Source: Pseudobacteriovorax sp. (GTDB lineage Bacteria; Bdellovibrionota_B; Oligoflexia; Oligoflexales; Oligoflexaceae). From it: DNA of 64,000 nt. Both the position numbers and the translations under genes were made by a program. The stretch is taken from NCBI GenBank assembly GCA_013215145.1, contig JABSRP010000025.1:62001-126000 (forward strand). Reading direction: 5' to 3'. This document shows, piece by piece, positions 17,230-27,229 of this stretch (positions are counted from its first letter, which is position 1; each line of letters opens with the position of its first letter). Below the pieces are notes generated by a model that was given only the letters and a program-made list of their open reading frames with translations, did no database searches and was not told the origin of the DNA.

Positions 17230-20200
17230 CTAAGCGACCCTAATATTAGTAACGTTGCCATCCTCAGATGTTTCTTCCTCTGTGCTTTCGGTGGAACCCG
17301 ATCCTTGCTGCGTACCGGTATTTTCATTCACTGTGAAAACTCCTACAAGCTCATTCAGATGGTTGGCTAGCTCACCCACACTAGAGGCTGCACCGATGGA
17401 TTTTTCCGAGCTGTTGAAGGTTGTTTCTGCGACTTTTGCCACTTCTTCAGCATCTTTGGAAATTTTACCGGATTCTGTCCGAGCACCTTCAAGTAGCGAA
17501 GCCATCTCAGATGTTGTAGCCTGCTGCTCTTCCACCGCTGATGCAATCGTCGAGGTGATGTCATTGATTTTCTGGATAATTTCACTAATGGAGTTGATGG
17601 CTTCCACACTTTTTCCGGTAGATCTTTGGATGTCATCGATTTTGACCTGAATTTCGTCAGTGGCAGCACTGGTTTGATTGGCAAGTTCTTTTACCTCGTT
17701 GGCCACGACAGAAAACCCTCTGCCAGCCTCGCCAGCCCGTGCCGATTCGATGGATGCGTTTAACGCTAATAGGTTCGTTTGTCCGGCAATGGAATTGATG
17801 ACTTTGATGACCTCACCAATCTCCTTACTGTGAACTCCTAACTCCTCGATGATTTTTTTCGATACAGTAGAGAGCTCCACGGCTTCCGTTGCAATTTTGA
17901 AGGCATTTTGCGTGAAGCTAGCAACTTCAGCAATAGATGAAGCCATTTCCTTCGAGCTTGAGGCGACAGTCATGATGTTATGGCTAACCTCTTGTGCTGA
18001 GCTCGTTGCCGATTGGGCTTTGATTTTGGTGCTACCAGCATCTTCGTTTAGACTACGACCTAAGGTTAACATGCTGTCGGAGGAGTCCTTGAGCTTATGA
18101 GAGTCGTCAGTTATATCTGTGATGGTCTTTGATAGTTTAGCCATTAATTCATTAATGCCAGAAGCGATTTGACCCATAACGTTATCATTCTTGTTGTCGA
18201 TGACTACAGTTAGGTCTCCTAAGGCTGCCCGTGCTACCCCTTGGAGGATGTCATCAGCCTGATTTTGCAACAATTCAGCCTGGGCTTTCTGAACCGAAGC
18301 TAAGCGATCACTCTCCGCTCTAGCCTTGTTACCCTCGTTGAGAGCTTTTTCTGCTCGATCCTTCTCAGCCATCGCTTCTTCAGCAGACTTTTTAGCAGCC
18401 CGACTAGCGGCCTCAGCTCTTTGGGAAGCCTCTTCTGCCAAGTTAGCTTTTTCCTGAGCTTCTTTTTTAGCTGCTTCGGCTTCTTTTTGTGATTTGCTGG
18501 CCTCTTCACTGTTTTTAAGGGCCTCTTCTCGAGAAAGACGGGCCTCTTCGGTGGCTGCCTCAGCTTGCTTTCTGGCTTCTTCGGCAGATTTTTTGGCGTT
18601 ATCAGCCTCAGCTTTCGCTTTTTCTGCATTTTCCTTCGCTGCTTCGGCTTCGGTTTTGGCTTGATCAGCTTCTTTTTGGAGCTGGTTGGCCTCTTCCTTT
18701 GCTTTTTCCGCTTCGGCGGCACTTTCTTTGGCATCTTTTGAAGCGGCTTCAGCTTCTTTTTGTGCCTCCGTAGCCTTTTCCTTTTCTTTTTGCGCTTCTA
18801 TTTGGGCGGCTTCAGCTTGCTGCTTTTGCCTTTCAGCTTCTTCTGCCGCTTCAATCTCTCTTGCCTTTTGTTCTTTTACGTAGGACCAATCGACTTCAGA
18901 CGTTTGAAAAATGTCTTGGAGAGAGGTTACCGTCGTTTTGATTGCTTTTAGCATGGTACCGGTTTCATCGGAAGAGTAGCTGCTCTGGCCTTCATACTTG
19001 AGTTTACCTGAGGCAATATCTTCAACGACACGGGCTGCTGTTTGAACTGGTTTACTAACTTTAGTTGCGATGATTAAGGCGTAAACGAGGGAGCCTAATA
19101 GGATCAATCCTACCACTAAAGCAAGAGACTTAATCAGGGTACCGAGAGGAGCTAATGCTTCTGATTCCTTCATTTCAACCATCAAGCCCCATTTGACACC
19201 AAGCACATCGATTTGTTTGTAAGCACCTAGGACTCGCTCGGACAGGTAGCTGTTATAAATTCCTGTGCCTTGCTCTCCGTTCAGTGCCTTTTCCACTGTT
19301 GGGTTTTTTACTGTTTTGGAGATGGTTGTGGTTTCCTTGGCTCGGATATAGTCGACGATGCTTGGATCATGATCTTTGGCTATATACTCGTAGAAGGCTT
19401 TCGGATCTTCCGCTAGCAGACGAGATTTACTACGCATGGTAAAATCACTACCCACAAGGTAGCTTTCTCCGGTTTGTCCATAACCGGAACTAGCCCACTC
19501 TCCGTTACTAGTTAGAATGGCATCAATTTTTTCAATGGGCAGCTGAAGGATGATCATCCCCACTCGGTTTCCTTGATTAAATAGGGGAGCACCAATGAAG
19601 GCTGCGGGTAGGTTATACGAAGGAAGGTATCGCTTCATGTCAACAAACATGACTTGACCTTCTGGGACTTCTGCAAGTTTTCGGTAAAGATCGGCAAAAT
19701 TAGTGTCTTTATAGGGACCATCTTTCAGTGAAGTGGCAAAGTCCAACTCTTTAAAAACACTGTAGACCATCTTCCCTGTATCATGTCTTAGAAGGAAGAT
19801 ATCGTAGTATCCGAACTCCTCTAGGTAAGTTTTTAAGTAAGGATGATAGCGGTTGTGGTGAAACGACCAGTTGGTTTCGTCTTGCTGCATCATCATGAGA
19901 TGCTTATTACCTAGTTCGTTGCTATTATTGGCTATATATTGATACTGATGAGCAATGGTTCCAGGCGCAAGGTTATTAAATATCGCATCGATATTAGCGC
20001 TTAGGCCATTATTGGTGTCTTTGAACTGCTTGTTAAATTGGTCTTCGTAAAACTCTCTGACGACATTTTTCATCCGAGAGAATTCCTCAGGATCGGCTTC
20101 GGCCATGTCTCTGTAGTCTGAGATGGACTCTGAAAATTTCACCATGGCGTCGATGACACTAGGATTAGCAGCAAGTGTTCGTGCCTGACTCTCGATGGTA

Positions 20201-20373
20201 GCAAACAGTGAGGCGACTTCTTGAGATTTACTCTCACGCAAGGCGACTAGGTTCTCAAACTTACCCTCGTGCAATGACTCATTGTTTTGGTAGTATGTCA
20301 CTGCGCTGAAAACAGCCACAGTTGCAACGACAACCATGGTAAACGCAACGATCATTTTGGATTTGATGTTCAT
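17230..20373 (-). CDS. Methyl-accepting chemotaxis protein with a long coiled-coil insertion
   Basis: Topology by residue: TM1 ~7-27; large periplasmic sensing region ~28-405 (Cache-like, with a GESYLVGSD segment); TM2 ~414-437; first HAMP ~438-490; Ala/Glu/Lys-rich heptad-like coiled coil ~500-700; a second HAMP-like segment ~705-765; signalling domain ~780-1010 whose hairpin tip carries [20 protein letters not shown]. The tip is the standard CheA/CheW-binding sequence. No C-terminal CheR pentapeptide is obvious. At 1047 aa it is about twice a normal MCP, mostly because of the coiled coil. Strong SD GGAGG lies before the ATG. No che genes are nearby. Confidence 0.93.
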   Translation of the reverse strand: MNIKSKMIVAFTMVVVATVAVFSAVTYYQNNESLHEGKFENLVALRESKSQEVASLFATIESQARTLAANPSVIDAMVKFSESISDYRDMAEADPEEFSRMKNVVREFYEDQFNKQFKDTNNGLSANIDAIFNNLAPGTIAHQYQYIANNSNELGNKHLMMMQQDETNWSFHHNRYHPYLKTYLEEFGYYDIFLLRHDTGKMVYSVFKELDFATSLKDGPYKDTNFADLYRKLAEVPEGQVMFVDMKRYLPSYNLPAAFIGAPLFNQGNRVGMIILQLPIEKIDAILTSNGEWASSGYGQTGESYLVGSDFTMRSKSRLLAEDPKAFYEYIAKDHDPSIVDYIRAKETTTISKTVKNPTVEKALNGEQGTGIYNSYLSERVLGAYKQIDVLGVKWGLMVEMKESEALAPLGTLIKSLALVVGLILLGSLVYALIIATKVSKPVQTAARVVEDIASGKLKYEGQSSYSSDETGTMLKAIKTTVTSLQDIFQTSEVDWSYVKEQKAREIEAAEEAERQKQQAEAAQIEAQKEKEKATEAQKEAEAASKDAKESAAEAEKAKEEANQLQKEADQAKTEAEAAKENAEKAKAEADNAKKSAEEARKQAEAATEEARLSREEALKNSEEASKSQKEAEAAKKEAQEKANLAEEASQRAEAASRAAKKSAEEAMAEKDRAEKALNEGNKARAESDRLASVQKAQAELLQNQADDILQGVARAALGDLTVVIDNKNDNVMGQIASGINELMAKLSKTITDITDDSHKLKDSSDSMLTLGRSLNEDAGSTKIKAQSATSSAQEVSHNIMTVASSSKEMASSIAEVASFTQNAFKIATEAVELSTVSKKIIEELGVHSKEIGEVIKVINSIAGQTNLLALNASIESARAGEAGRGFSVVANEVKELANQTSAATDEIQVKIDDIQRSTGKSVEAINSISEIIQKINDITSTIASAVEEQQATTSEMASLLEGARTESGKISKDAEEVAKVAETTFNSSEKSIGAASSVGELANHLNELVGVFTVNENTGTQQGSGSTESTEEETSEDGNVTNIRVA

Positions 20374-20829
20374 GTAAATTCAACCTCCGGCGTTTTGCAT
20401 CCAATCGATGTGGGGGTATTCGGATATAGGCTCAGATAGTTAACTAATTTTGCCAGTGGTATCTTTCAGCTTCGGCTCCGAGAATTGCATCGCTGTGATA
20501 GCATTCTCGAAAAATCTAATTTATCTGTAAGAATGGATTTAATAGAGATGTTTTACCCCAAAAGTTTTGATTGGTTATAAATCTATTTCGTTAAGTAAAA
20601 TTTAGTGTTGAGGAAATTAGTCGTTGAGACTCTGTTGAAAAAGTAATGATTTGAGGTCAGTCTGATAGCTAATGTTTGGTTGATCGATATTTAAGCTCGT
20701 TCTCTCTTCGGCGATTTTCCCTGGGAGGGATTGGAACCGGTTGCGAACCTTAATTTTGGAAAACTATCCTATTTTCTTCTTCTTCCGAAGATTTTCGGTA
20801 TACTGCAAACTTGTTAATTATATTTAAAT
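20374..20829. other. 456-bp divergent intergenic region
   Basis: No supported gene. It contains the MCP ribosome-binding site next to 20380-20393, an imperfect inverted repeat at 20479-20509, and a TATACT (20799-20804) that may be the -10 of the downstream plus-strand gene, although no good -35 is seen. Confidence 0.5.
20479..20509. repeat. Inverted repeat upstream of the MCP gene
   Basis: CGAGAAT (20479-20485) pairs with ATTCTCG (20503-20509); with one bulge on each side the stem extends through GC and ATC to about 12 bp around the loop GCTGT. No T-run follows on either strand, so it is more likely a binding site or leader structure than a terminator. Confidence 0.45.
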
Positions 20830-21546
20830 TTGGAGTTGAGATTCGCGAGAGGTTTATTCCTAAGCATGTTCCTATGCTTTCAGTCATTAGTGATTCACAG
20901 TGCATTTGCATCAATTCCGCTACTTGATCTTGAGCAGGGTCGGCTTTGGCGAACAAACAATCTTAAGGAGCTGAGTTGCCGAGAATCACCAGATCCAGGA
21001 TCAAAGGCCTTGGAATTGTTCGAACCTGACTCCTTAGTGAAACCATTTATCGAGGATAAAAAAGCCATCTATAAAGTCGGTACCGATGGACGGTATTGGC
21101 TACAGATTGATGCAGAGCAGTCTTGCTGGCTTCCTGCTACTGAAAAAAATTTGATCTTAGTCACTGATATTTTCAGAATCGAAGATGATTATGATACTAG
21201 ATTTTGTTCCATAGCTTACGATGCCAATACCTTTGCCATCCTGCGAACCTCTTACCATAAGATTTGGATTTGCCGCCGAGGTGCCTTTTTCTATTATCGT
21301 AGCTATCAGATCAATTATGATCGCGAGGGAATCGCATTTCGTAACATTGCTAGTGATGTTTTCTCTGATAGCTCACAGGTATTGGATTTTACCAATGGAA
21401 CCTATTCCTATGTTTTTGATTGGTTTGAACCGACAAAAGAGGCGAGCCTACTTTGCCTCAATATTTTTGAAGGAAATCGTCTTATCGGACTAGAAAAGAT
21501 CTTTTCTATCGCCACAGACTCACTTAATGAGCCTTTCATTGAATAA
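20830..21546 (+). CDS. Uncharacterised secreted protein
   Basis: Not recognised. A signal peptide is visible (RFARGLFLSMFLCFQSLV..., cleavage probably after SAFA), and the ~205-residue mature part holds six cysteines and many aromatic residues (WICRRGAFFYYRSYQ), suggesting a disulphide-bonded periplasmic or extracellular protein. The start is uncertain: TTG at 20830 or 20836 gives a basic n-region; the first ATG (20866) gives a signal peptide without positive charge. The 3' end overlaps the end of the convergent methyltransferase gene by 27 bases. Confidence 0.6.
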   Translation: MELRFARGLFLSMFLCFQSLVIHSAFASIPLLDLEQGRLWRTNNLKELSCRESPDPGSKALELFEPDSLVKPFIEDKKAIYKVGTDGRYWLQIDAEQSCWLPATEKNLILVTDIFRIEDDYDTRFCSIAYDANTFAILRTSYHKIWICRRGAFFYYRSYQINYDREGIAFRNIASDVFSDSSQVLDFTNGTYSYVFDWFEPTKEASLLCLNIFEGNRLIGLEKIFSIATDSLNEPFIE

Positions 21547-24500
21547 ACGTAGCGCGGAGATAGCTGATTGAAACTCTTCATCAGAAACTGAGAAAACAAA
21601 GCGGCAATAGCCTTCAATCCCTGTCCATTTAGGCGAGTTGACGAGAAGGTTGACGCTTTGATGCAAAAGATATGAAATATTTGAGGATTTTATTTCTATG
21701 GGATCATTGTCGATAAGAACTTTTGAGCCGTAAAATTTAGGTCTAGCCAAGAGGAAAAGTCCCCCTTCGCAGTTCAAGGTTTCCCAATCAAGAGACTGTA
21801 GGGTTGATGCTAGAAGTTCAGATCTGTTTTTCAGTATCAGTCTTTGTTCAGCAAGATCCGCGATCAGTAAAGGATGTTGCTCAATATATGACTCTATGAT
21901 CGAACTAGCAATATGCAGGACGGTACTGTGAGGTTTTCTATAGACTGAGTGAGTCATGGAGGTTGAGAGATCTCGCATATTGGTTATAGAAGAGCCATAC
22001 CGCAAACCACCGGCAGCAAAGAGTTTTGACATGCTAGTGAGAATCACAAAGTCTGGATCCTGTTTCAGGCTCAAAAGAAACTTATCAAACGTCCCTGCGA
22101 ATTCTAGGCCGGCAAAGGTCGTGTCAAAGATAACGGTTGCACCGTGAGCTTTCGTAACTTTTAAAAGCTCACAAACTTCATTTTGTGTGTATTTGGCTCC
22201 TGTCGGATTGGTGCATGGTAGATTTATAAAAACCCAAGGGTTTTTTTGCTCGGATAAGGCTTCGTGAAGGGCTTTCGGGCTGTATTTGAACCTATGTTCC
22301 TTGACGGTTTGACAATGAATGACGGGGATCTGAAAGAAGTCTGCTGCAGCGGCAAATTCACCATAAGACCCTTTTGGGATAATTAAAGAGGCTTTTTTGG
22401 TAGCCATATATTTCAGAATCTCGGCAAAAAGTGGTGCTACACCACTACCAAAATTGCAAAATAGACGTCCCTCCTCTCGATCTGTAAAAGTGAAAATTCG
22501 ACTCACAAAAGCTTTTACAGGTGCTTCGTAATCGAGTTCCGAATTTGAAATATCTTTGCGAGCGAAAGCTTCGAATACTGAGGTCACAAGTCTTTCGGAG
22601 ATAGGAAAAATATTCTCTCCATAATCCAGTCTAGTAGTTGAAGAGTCGATATTGAGTGAACTCCTTGCGATGGCAGGGTGCTCGAAAGCCTTTTTTGCTG
22701 CTGAGCTAATATCAGTCAAGAAATCGGGAATCTCTTGGATACCAATTAATGGCTCAGCATCAAGTCCTCTGGCCTCAACGAGTTGAAAGTTTAAAAGATC
22801 GGCAAAAATTTGATTGTAGTAGAATTGAGCAAAACTCGGAGCTCGGCTGTAGGTTAATTCAGCGGCAGCCTTTAAATTTTGATGTATCGACTCCGCGCTT
22901 GAGATCAAAAACGAAAGTTGAAGGTCACGGTAAACCTGGTTTTTTACCAGATCACATATAACGATGACATGTGGAGGAAGCGGCTGATCAGCAAGTAAGG
23001 AAAATACTGGGTTTGTCTCTGGCTGGCTTGTTAGTTCGAATGCATCGCTTAAATCCACGACCAATAGGCAGGAATCATCGGATGTCAGCTCGATCAGTTT
23101 CTGAAATCCGGACATGGATATTTTTTTCTTGTGGCTGATCGAAGTTATGAGCAGATCTGGAGATAACTTTTTAATCAGTATTTCTAATTGATTGACATGT
23201 CTTGGCGACTCGATGATTTTGGCGATATGATGGGCAAGCTCTCGTTTTTCTCCACGCATCTGGCTTAATAATTGCCCATCTACTAGAGCGATTTTGGGCG
23301 CATACACACGAATTAGATTGTCGCAGATTTCTAGTAGCGAAGGGGCGATAAGAATTTGATTGATCTGAACTTTGCTCCGAAAATAACTCTTTAGAAACTG
23401 ACAGATATTCTTTCGTACTTCGAATATTCCTTCGGTTTCTCCATATGGAAGCTCTTTCGACTCTTGCAGATGCCTGGCTAAAAAATCAAGAAAGCGAATG
23501 CGTTCACGAAAGACCGAATCGTCTCTAGCAGAAAGATCCATACTGTGTTCAAGATGCTGGCGCTTTGGAAGCTTAACAAACTTTAGAATATGATCCATAG
23601 CATCGTGCTCTGGAAGAGTGGCTTCGTAAACCGTCAAGGCATGCCATATTTCAGATCCCGCATCATTTAAAACCTTGGCAGTAGAGGCGGGAATAGGCTC
23701 CGTGCTCGATTGATTCATGAAGAATTCAAAGCGATGATTCGAGCTCTCCTCGATGGCCACTAGCGAGGCTATCTCCGTATCCGCGGCCTGTAATACTTTG
23801 GTTCCCCAGACCTTCTTAATTTTGAAGCCTCGCCTTAAAAAAAGTCCCTCTAAGACAGTCCTGCCGGGCCTTCCCCCTAAGTTTAGAATCAATTTGCCAC
23901 CAGCCCGCATCACGGTTACAGCCTCTTCACTTGCCTTGACAATCAATCCAAGGCCAAAATGATCCTCGATGTAGCAATAAGCGGCAGTATAGTTGGAGAG
24001 ATCGTATAGAGCTTGGTCCGAGTCGCCTTCCTCGGCAATCTTCAGGAGTTCGCTTGGGTCGGGAGCAAGAACCTGAGGAATACAGCCGATAATTGTGTCC
24101 GCTACAATGTCTTTGTCGATCATAGCTTTAAGCAAGTCACTGACGTGGAATTCTATCCGCTCCCAAAGCGGAGGAAATTTGCCGGAATCGACGACGGCAC
24201 CGTCATGATCTAGACCGTTAAGGAAGGTGTTGATTTTTGCACAAGTAATCGCCCTAGGATTAATATCGAGGCCATAAATAATCTTTAAGGGGCTGATCAT
24301 GGCTAGAGCTATAGAAATCCAACCATTCCCGCAACCAAGTTCGATGACTGTTTTTGCTTTAAAGTCGTTACGGCTGTAACGAGATAACCCTTCAAAAAAG
24401 GTATAAGACCATTCCTCTGGAGCAAAAATACTCGGAAGTTGTAAGAGTGTTACCTTCTTTTGCTCAGAGCCGAGGTGGATATTATGGAACGAAAAGTGAT

Positions 24501-24678
24501 ATTTTTCGGCAAAGCCAACTTTGTCTGGGTCAGCTTCGTAAGTCCTGCGAAGGCTATCAAGTTGTTGGCGTGCCGCGATTCGTGTTTCGGTACTGCTCAG
24601 CCGTTCCAATAAAGATTTGAAGGTCGCATAGGTGCTGTTACTGTCAGTGCAGCCCTCTAAGATTTCCGCTGTTGTCAT
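21520..24678 (-). CDS. Plant-type methionine S-methyltransferase (methyltransferase-aminotransferase fusion)
   Basis: In plants MMT (EC 2.1.1.12) makes S-methylmethionine from methionine and AdoMet; S-methylmethionine feeds methyl and sulphur transport or DMSP synthesis. Residues ~80-300 match the MMT methyltransferase half closely: LPSIFAPEEWSYTFFEGLSR, VIELGCGNGWISIALA (AdoMet site, ~112-127), YGLDINPRAI, IIGCIPQVL and NLGGRPGRTVLEGLFLRRGF. Residues ~380-1050 form the aminotransferase-like half typical of plant MMT, with CTNPTGAKY (~822-830) and a PLP-lysine-like SMSKLFAAGGLRYG (Lys885). At 1052 aa it is near the plant length (~1090), unlike the short bacterial MmtN (~300 aa). Function is by homology recalled from memory. 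Confidence 0.85.
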   Translation of the reverse strand: MTTAEILEGCTDSNSTYATFKSLLERLSSTETRIAARQQLDSLRRTYEADPDKVGFAEKYHFSFHNIHLGSEQKKVTLLQLPSIFAPEEWSYTFFEGLSRYSRNDFKAKTVIELGCGNGWISIALAMISPLKIIYGLDINPRAITCAKINTFLNGLDHDGAVVDSGKFPPLWERIEFHVSDLLKAMIDKDIVADTIIGCIPQVLAPDPSELLKIAEEGDSDQALYDLSNYTAAYCYIEDHFGLGLIVKASEEAVTVMRAGGKLILNLGGRPGRTVLEGLFLRRGFKIKKVWGTKVLQAADTEIASLVAIEESSNHRFEFFMNQSSTEPIPASTAKVLNDAGSEIWHALTVYEATLPEHDAMDHILKFVKLPKRQHLEHSMDLSARDDSVFRERIRFLDFLARHLQESKELPYGETEGIFEVRKNICQFLKSYFRSKVQINQILIAPSLLEICDNLIRVYAPKIALVDGQLLSQMRGEKRELAHHIAKIIESPRHVNQLEILIKKLSPDLLITSISHKKKISMSGFQKLIELTSDDSCLLVVDLSDAFELTSQPETNPVFSLLADQPLPPHVIVICDLVKNQVYRDLQLSFLISSAESIHQNLKAAAELTYSRAPSFAQFYYNQIFADLLNFQLVEARGLDAEPLIGIQEIPDFLTDISSAAKKAFEHPAIARSSLNIDSSTTRLDYGENIFPISERLVTSVFEAFARKDISNSELDYEAPVKAFVSRIFTFTDREEGRLFCNFGSGVAPLFAEILKYMATKKASLIIPKGSYGEFAAAADFFQIPVIHCQTVKEHRFKYSPKALHEALSEQKNPWVFINLPCTNPTGAKYTQNEVCELLKVTKAHGATVIFDTTFAGLEFAGTFDKFLLSLKQDPDFVILTSMSKLFAAGGLRYGSSITNMRDLSTSMTHSVYRKPHSTVLHIASSIIESYIEQHPLLIADLAEQRLILKNRSELLASTLQSLDWETLNCEGGLFLLARPKFYGSKVLIDNDPIEIKSSNISYLLHQSVNLLVNSPKWTGIEGYCRFVFSVSDEEFQSAISALRLFNERLIK

Positions 24679-24719
24679 GAAAGTTTCACCTAGATTGCTA
24701 CGATGGTTATCGAAGGACG

Positions 24720-25397
24720 TTATTTTTTAAACAATTGCTCGGCTAGCTCGATCTGTTTTGAGTTCTCGGACTTGTGTCCTTTCGTGTGCATATCGAAGAT
24801 TCCCAGCTTTGCTGCATCTTTATCTACCGGTTTTTGCGCCAGACATTGTACCATCTGCCCATCACCATGATTAAGCTCTTGATAGAATAGAATCCGAAGC
24901 CCGCTTAGATTTTTGAGTAGTTCATTGGAATGGAAATAATAGTCGCGATAGGACTCTCCTTTGCCAATAGGCTCGTTCATTTCCGAGCTGTGAAAGGAGT
25001 GAACCAGTAAAGTCCCACCTTGCTTCATTGCGCTGATGATGGACGAGTAATAGCGGGTTACAGTAGGCTTAAAGTATGTCATTATCACAGAGTCATACTC
25101 TAAGATTCCTAAAAGGAATAGGTCAAGGTCAGCCGAATTCGCTTCGATTGAAACTCCGGTTTCCTTAGCTAGAGTGAGACTCCTAGAAACGGCGGTTTTT
25201 GAGATATCAAAGCCTTTTACGTCAAATCCTTTTTGAGCAAGAAACACAGAGTTGGTGCCCTCTCCCATGGCAATGTCGAGAACTTTTCCCTTTTGAAGTC
25301 GCGGAAGCATTTCAACCAAAAATGGATTGGGTGCTTTACCATCCTTAAACTTTTTTTCGGCGTAGTATCGCTCCCAGTAAGACTTGGCATCTGTCAT
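24720..25397 (-). CDS. Class I SAM-dependent methyltransferase (TehB/UbiE-like fold)
   Basis: The motif I GKVLDIAMGEGTNSVFLA (residues ~37-54) and post-I FDVKGFDISKTAV are clear; motif IV-like DSVIMTYFKP and LLVHSF follow. At 225 aa it resembles small-molecule methyltransferases of the TehB type (tellurite/selenite, thiol or halide methylation), but substrate cannot be read from the sequence. It lies 41 bases upstream of the MMT gene on the same strand, so they probably share a transcript and perhaps a sulphur/selenium methylation role. The ATG at 25397 has GGAA upstream (modest SD). Confidence 0.82.
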   Translation of the reverse strand: MTDAKSYWERYYAEKKFKDGKAPNPFLVEMLPRLQKGKVLDIAMGEGTNSVFLAQKGFDVKGFDISKTAVSRSLTLAKETGVSIEANSADLDLFLLGILEYDSVIMTYFKPTVTRYYSSIISAMKQGGTLLVHSFHSSEMNEPIGKGESYRDYYFHSNELLKNLSGLRILFYQELNHGDGQMVQCLAQKPVDKDAAKLGIFDMHTKGHKSENSKQIELAEQLFKK

Positions 25398-25477
25398 TTG
25401 GGTAAGTTCCTTCCACAGAAATTAACGGTTTACCATTTAGTATCCGATTTATTTCCTTGATGCAATCACTTGGCGTA

Positions 25478-26902
25478 TCATTTGCCGTCAGATTTCAGTG
25501 CAGAAGGTAAATCAAGAATAAAACGTGGAAAAATAGACTTAGGGTCGTAAGTAAGTATGCCATTATGATTGATTGCTATTGACTTTGACATACTTAACCC
25601 TAAACCAGACCCGACTCCTGGGTCTTTGGTGGTGAAAAATGGCTTAAATAGATTTTTTTGTATATGGATAGGAATCCCATTACCGCTGTCAGTAACGCTC
25701 ACATGAATGCGGACCTTGTCGACAATATCAAGTGAGATGCGGATCCACGGGTTTTCTTGGCATTTAACTGAATAATACGAATTATTCAGGAGATTCATTA
25801 GGATCTGCCCGATATCGCGGCTGCGGCAATGGATAAAGCAATCTTCTGGGGGCATGTTCACTTTGAGTTTGATCCCACAACGATTAAACTTTTCCTGGCA
25901 GATCGCCAGAGAGTCGTAAATGATTCGTTGGACTTTTTCCCGCTTATAAGAAGAATTATCTGGCTCTCGAGAGAGGTTTAATAGTCCATTTATAATGCGA
26001 CTGATACGTTCGGTGGTGCGCTCTATTTTTTTGGCGATATCAATGGCCTTATCTTGTTCCATCAAAGGCTTTTGCTCCATCAATCGACGTATGATGGTGG
26101 CGTAACCGTAAATAATGGTCAATGGGTTATTGATCTCATGGGCGATACCACCTGCCATCTCACCGATGAGGGAAAGTCTGGCATTACTTTCCAATGTGGC
26201 TCTTTGGGATTCGTTCTCTTTTATCCGTCGCTCAACTTCTTGCTCTAGATTGGCGTTGAGTTTCTTAAGGCGGTATTCGGCTTCGGCACGGCGTTTTAGT
26301 TGACCCTGGATACTTGTCTGTAAAGAACCTATGCGGAACCTGATGGCTGCCACATTGCGGCTCATCAAACTCTTTCTTTCGCCAATGATGTTGGCATCTA
26401 AATTGACGTTGGCGTGTCCCAAACGCCAAGCGAGCTGATTTAGATGTCTGTATATGAATAAATAGAAGATGGCACATAGGATGCTTGCTAGGACTAAGGA
26501 CTGAAAAAAAGCCGAAAGAAAGGTGTTTTTTGTTAGGGCCCAAATACCCGATTGATGAGAGGCTCGCGATACCCACGAGGGGATGGCTGTCGTCAGACCT
26601 AATGAGCCTCCTCTATGAACAAACTGTTGAATATTGGCTGAAACAGGAGAGTTCCAATGATCGAATTGTGATTGGTGGCTACTACCGTGTGGAATTGGTC
26701 GATAGAGCAGAGAAAGCTCCTTAGAGCCGTTGATAGTAAGTAGTCCAGTTTGGCATTGTGCGCTGTAGGTATCCCATTGCACTTGGCACCGAGAAAAAAA
26801 ACTTATCGCCGTAACGAGGCACGAGTACAACGTTACCACCAGGAGCAACAACAAGGGAGCTCGGAGCTTTCTCATAAATCTTACGTCAGCAGTAAGGAAC
26901 AT
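25478..26902 (-). CDS. Membrane sensor histidine kinase
   Basis: TM1 lies at ~14-36 and TM2 at ~133-152, bounding a ~95-residue periplasmic region with no recognised domain. A helical linker follows, then HisKA with phospho-acceptor His in GGIAHEINNPLTI (~252-264), and an HATPase with LMNLLNNSYYSV (N box), DSGNGIP and GSGLGLSMSKS. Class: HAE-I-NNPL type common in deltaproteobacterial-like genomes. No response regulator is adjacent, so the partner is unknown. Start at 26902 has AGGG ~8 bases upstream. Confidence 0.92.
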   Translation of the reverse strand: MFLTADVRFMRKLRAPLLLLLVVTLYSCLVTAISFFSRCQVQWDTYSAQCQTGLLTINGSKELSLLYRPIPHGSSHQSQFDHWNSPVSANIQQFVHRGGSLGLTTAIPSWVSRASHQSGIWALTKNTFLSAFFQSLVLASILCAIFYLFIYRHLNQLAWRLGHANVNLDANIIGERKSLMSRNVAAIRFRIGSLQTSIQGQLKRRAEAEYRLKKLNANLEQEVERRIKENESQRATLESNARLSLIGEMAGGIAHEINNPLTIIYGYATIIRRLMEQKPLMEQDKAIDIAKKIERTTERISRIINGLLNLSREPDNSSYKREKVQRIIYDSLAICQEKFNRCGIKLKVNMPPEDCFIHCRSRDIGQILMNLLNNSYYSVKCQENPWIRISLDIVDKVRIHVSVTDSGNGIPIHIQKNLFKPFFTTKDPGVGSGLGLSMSKSIAINHNGILTYDPKSIFPRFILDLPSALKSDGK

Positions 26903-27088
26903 CGCAAAACCCTAATCAGCGATATGTTTTGACCTTGAAAGATCACAAGACATGGATTCAAGGAATCACTAAGCTGTGTTCTTCTGGTATGCTAAAGATA
27001 AAGACCATGCCTATATTGATACAACACTAGGCAATATAAATCCTGTATAAACGTGATATTTAAAGATAACTTAATCTGAGGTAAATAA

Positions 27089-27165
27089 TGGAGCGGGAAA
27101 TGGGACTCGAACCCACGACCTACGCGATGGCAACGCGTCGCTCTAGCCAACTGAGCTACTCCCGC
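27089..27165 (-). tRNA. tRNA-Gly (anticodon GCC)
   Basis: Read on the minus strand: acceptor stem GCGGGAG / TTCCCGC, D-arm with GTAGCTCAGTTGG, anticodon stem ACGCG/CGCGT closing loop TTGCCAT (anticodon GCC), T-arm with GGTTCGAGTCC. Discriminator T is followed by an encoded CCA at 27091-27089. Confidence 0.97.
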
Positions 27166-27200
27166 TTACAAACGACCTCTGACAGGTCGGGTGTCGACAA

Positions 27201-27229
27201 TAGATAAAGATTACCAGGGTTAATGTCAA
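27201..27229 (-). promoter_or_regulatory. Probable promoter of tRNA-Gly
   Basis: On the minus strand TTGACA (27229-27224) is 17 bases from TATCTA (27206-27201). It lies ~36 bases before the tRNA 5' end. A 6-bp hairpin CGACCT/AGGTCG (27173-27189) falls in the short leader. Confidence 0.55.

Noticed and set aside
18300..18734. 144-codon Lys/Arg/Pro-rich frame in the MCP region
   Set aside because: It is an alternative-frame reading of the Ala/Glu/Lys coiled-coil repeats.
18274..18870. Possible CRISPR or satellite-like DNA repeat
   Set aside because: The repetitiveness comes from the coiled-coil protein sequence; there are no spacers of fixed length and no cas genes.
27089..27165. tRNA-Gly as an integration site
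   Set aside because: No integrase, no duplicated tRNA end and no change in gene character beside it.
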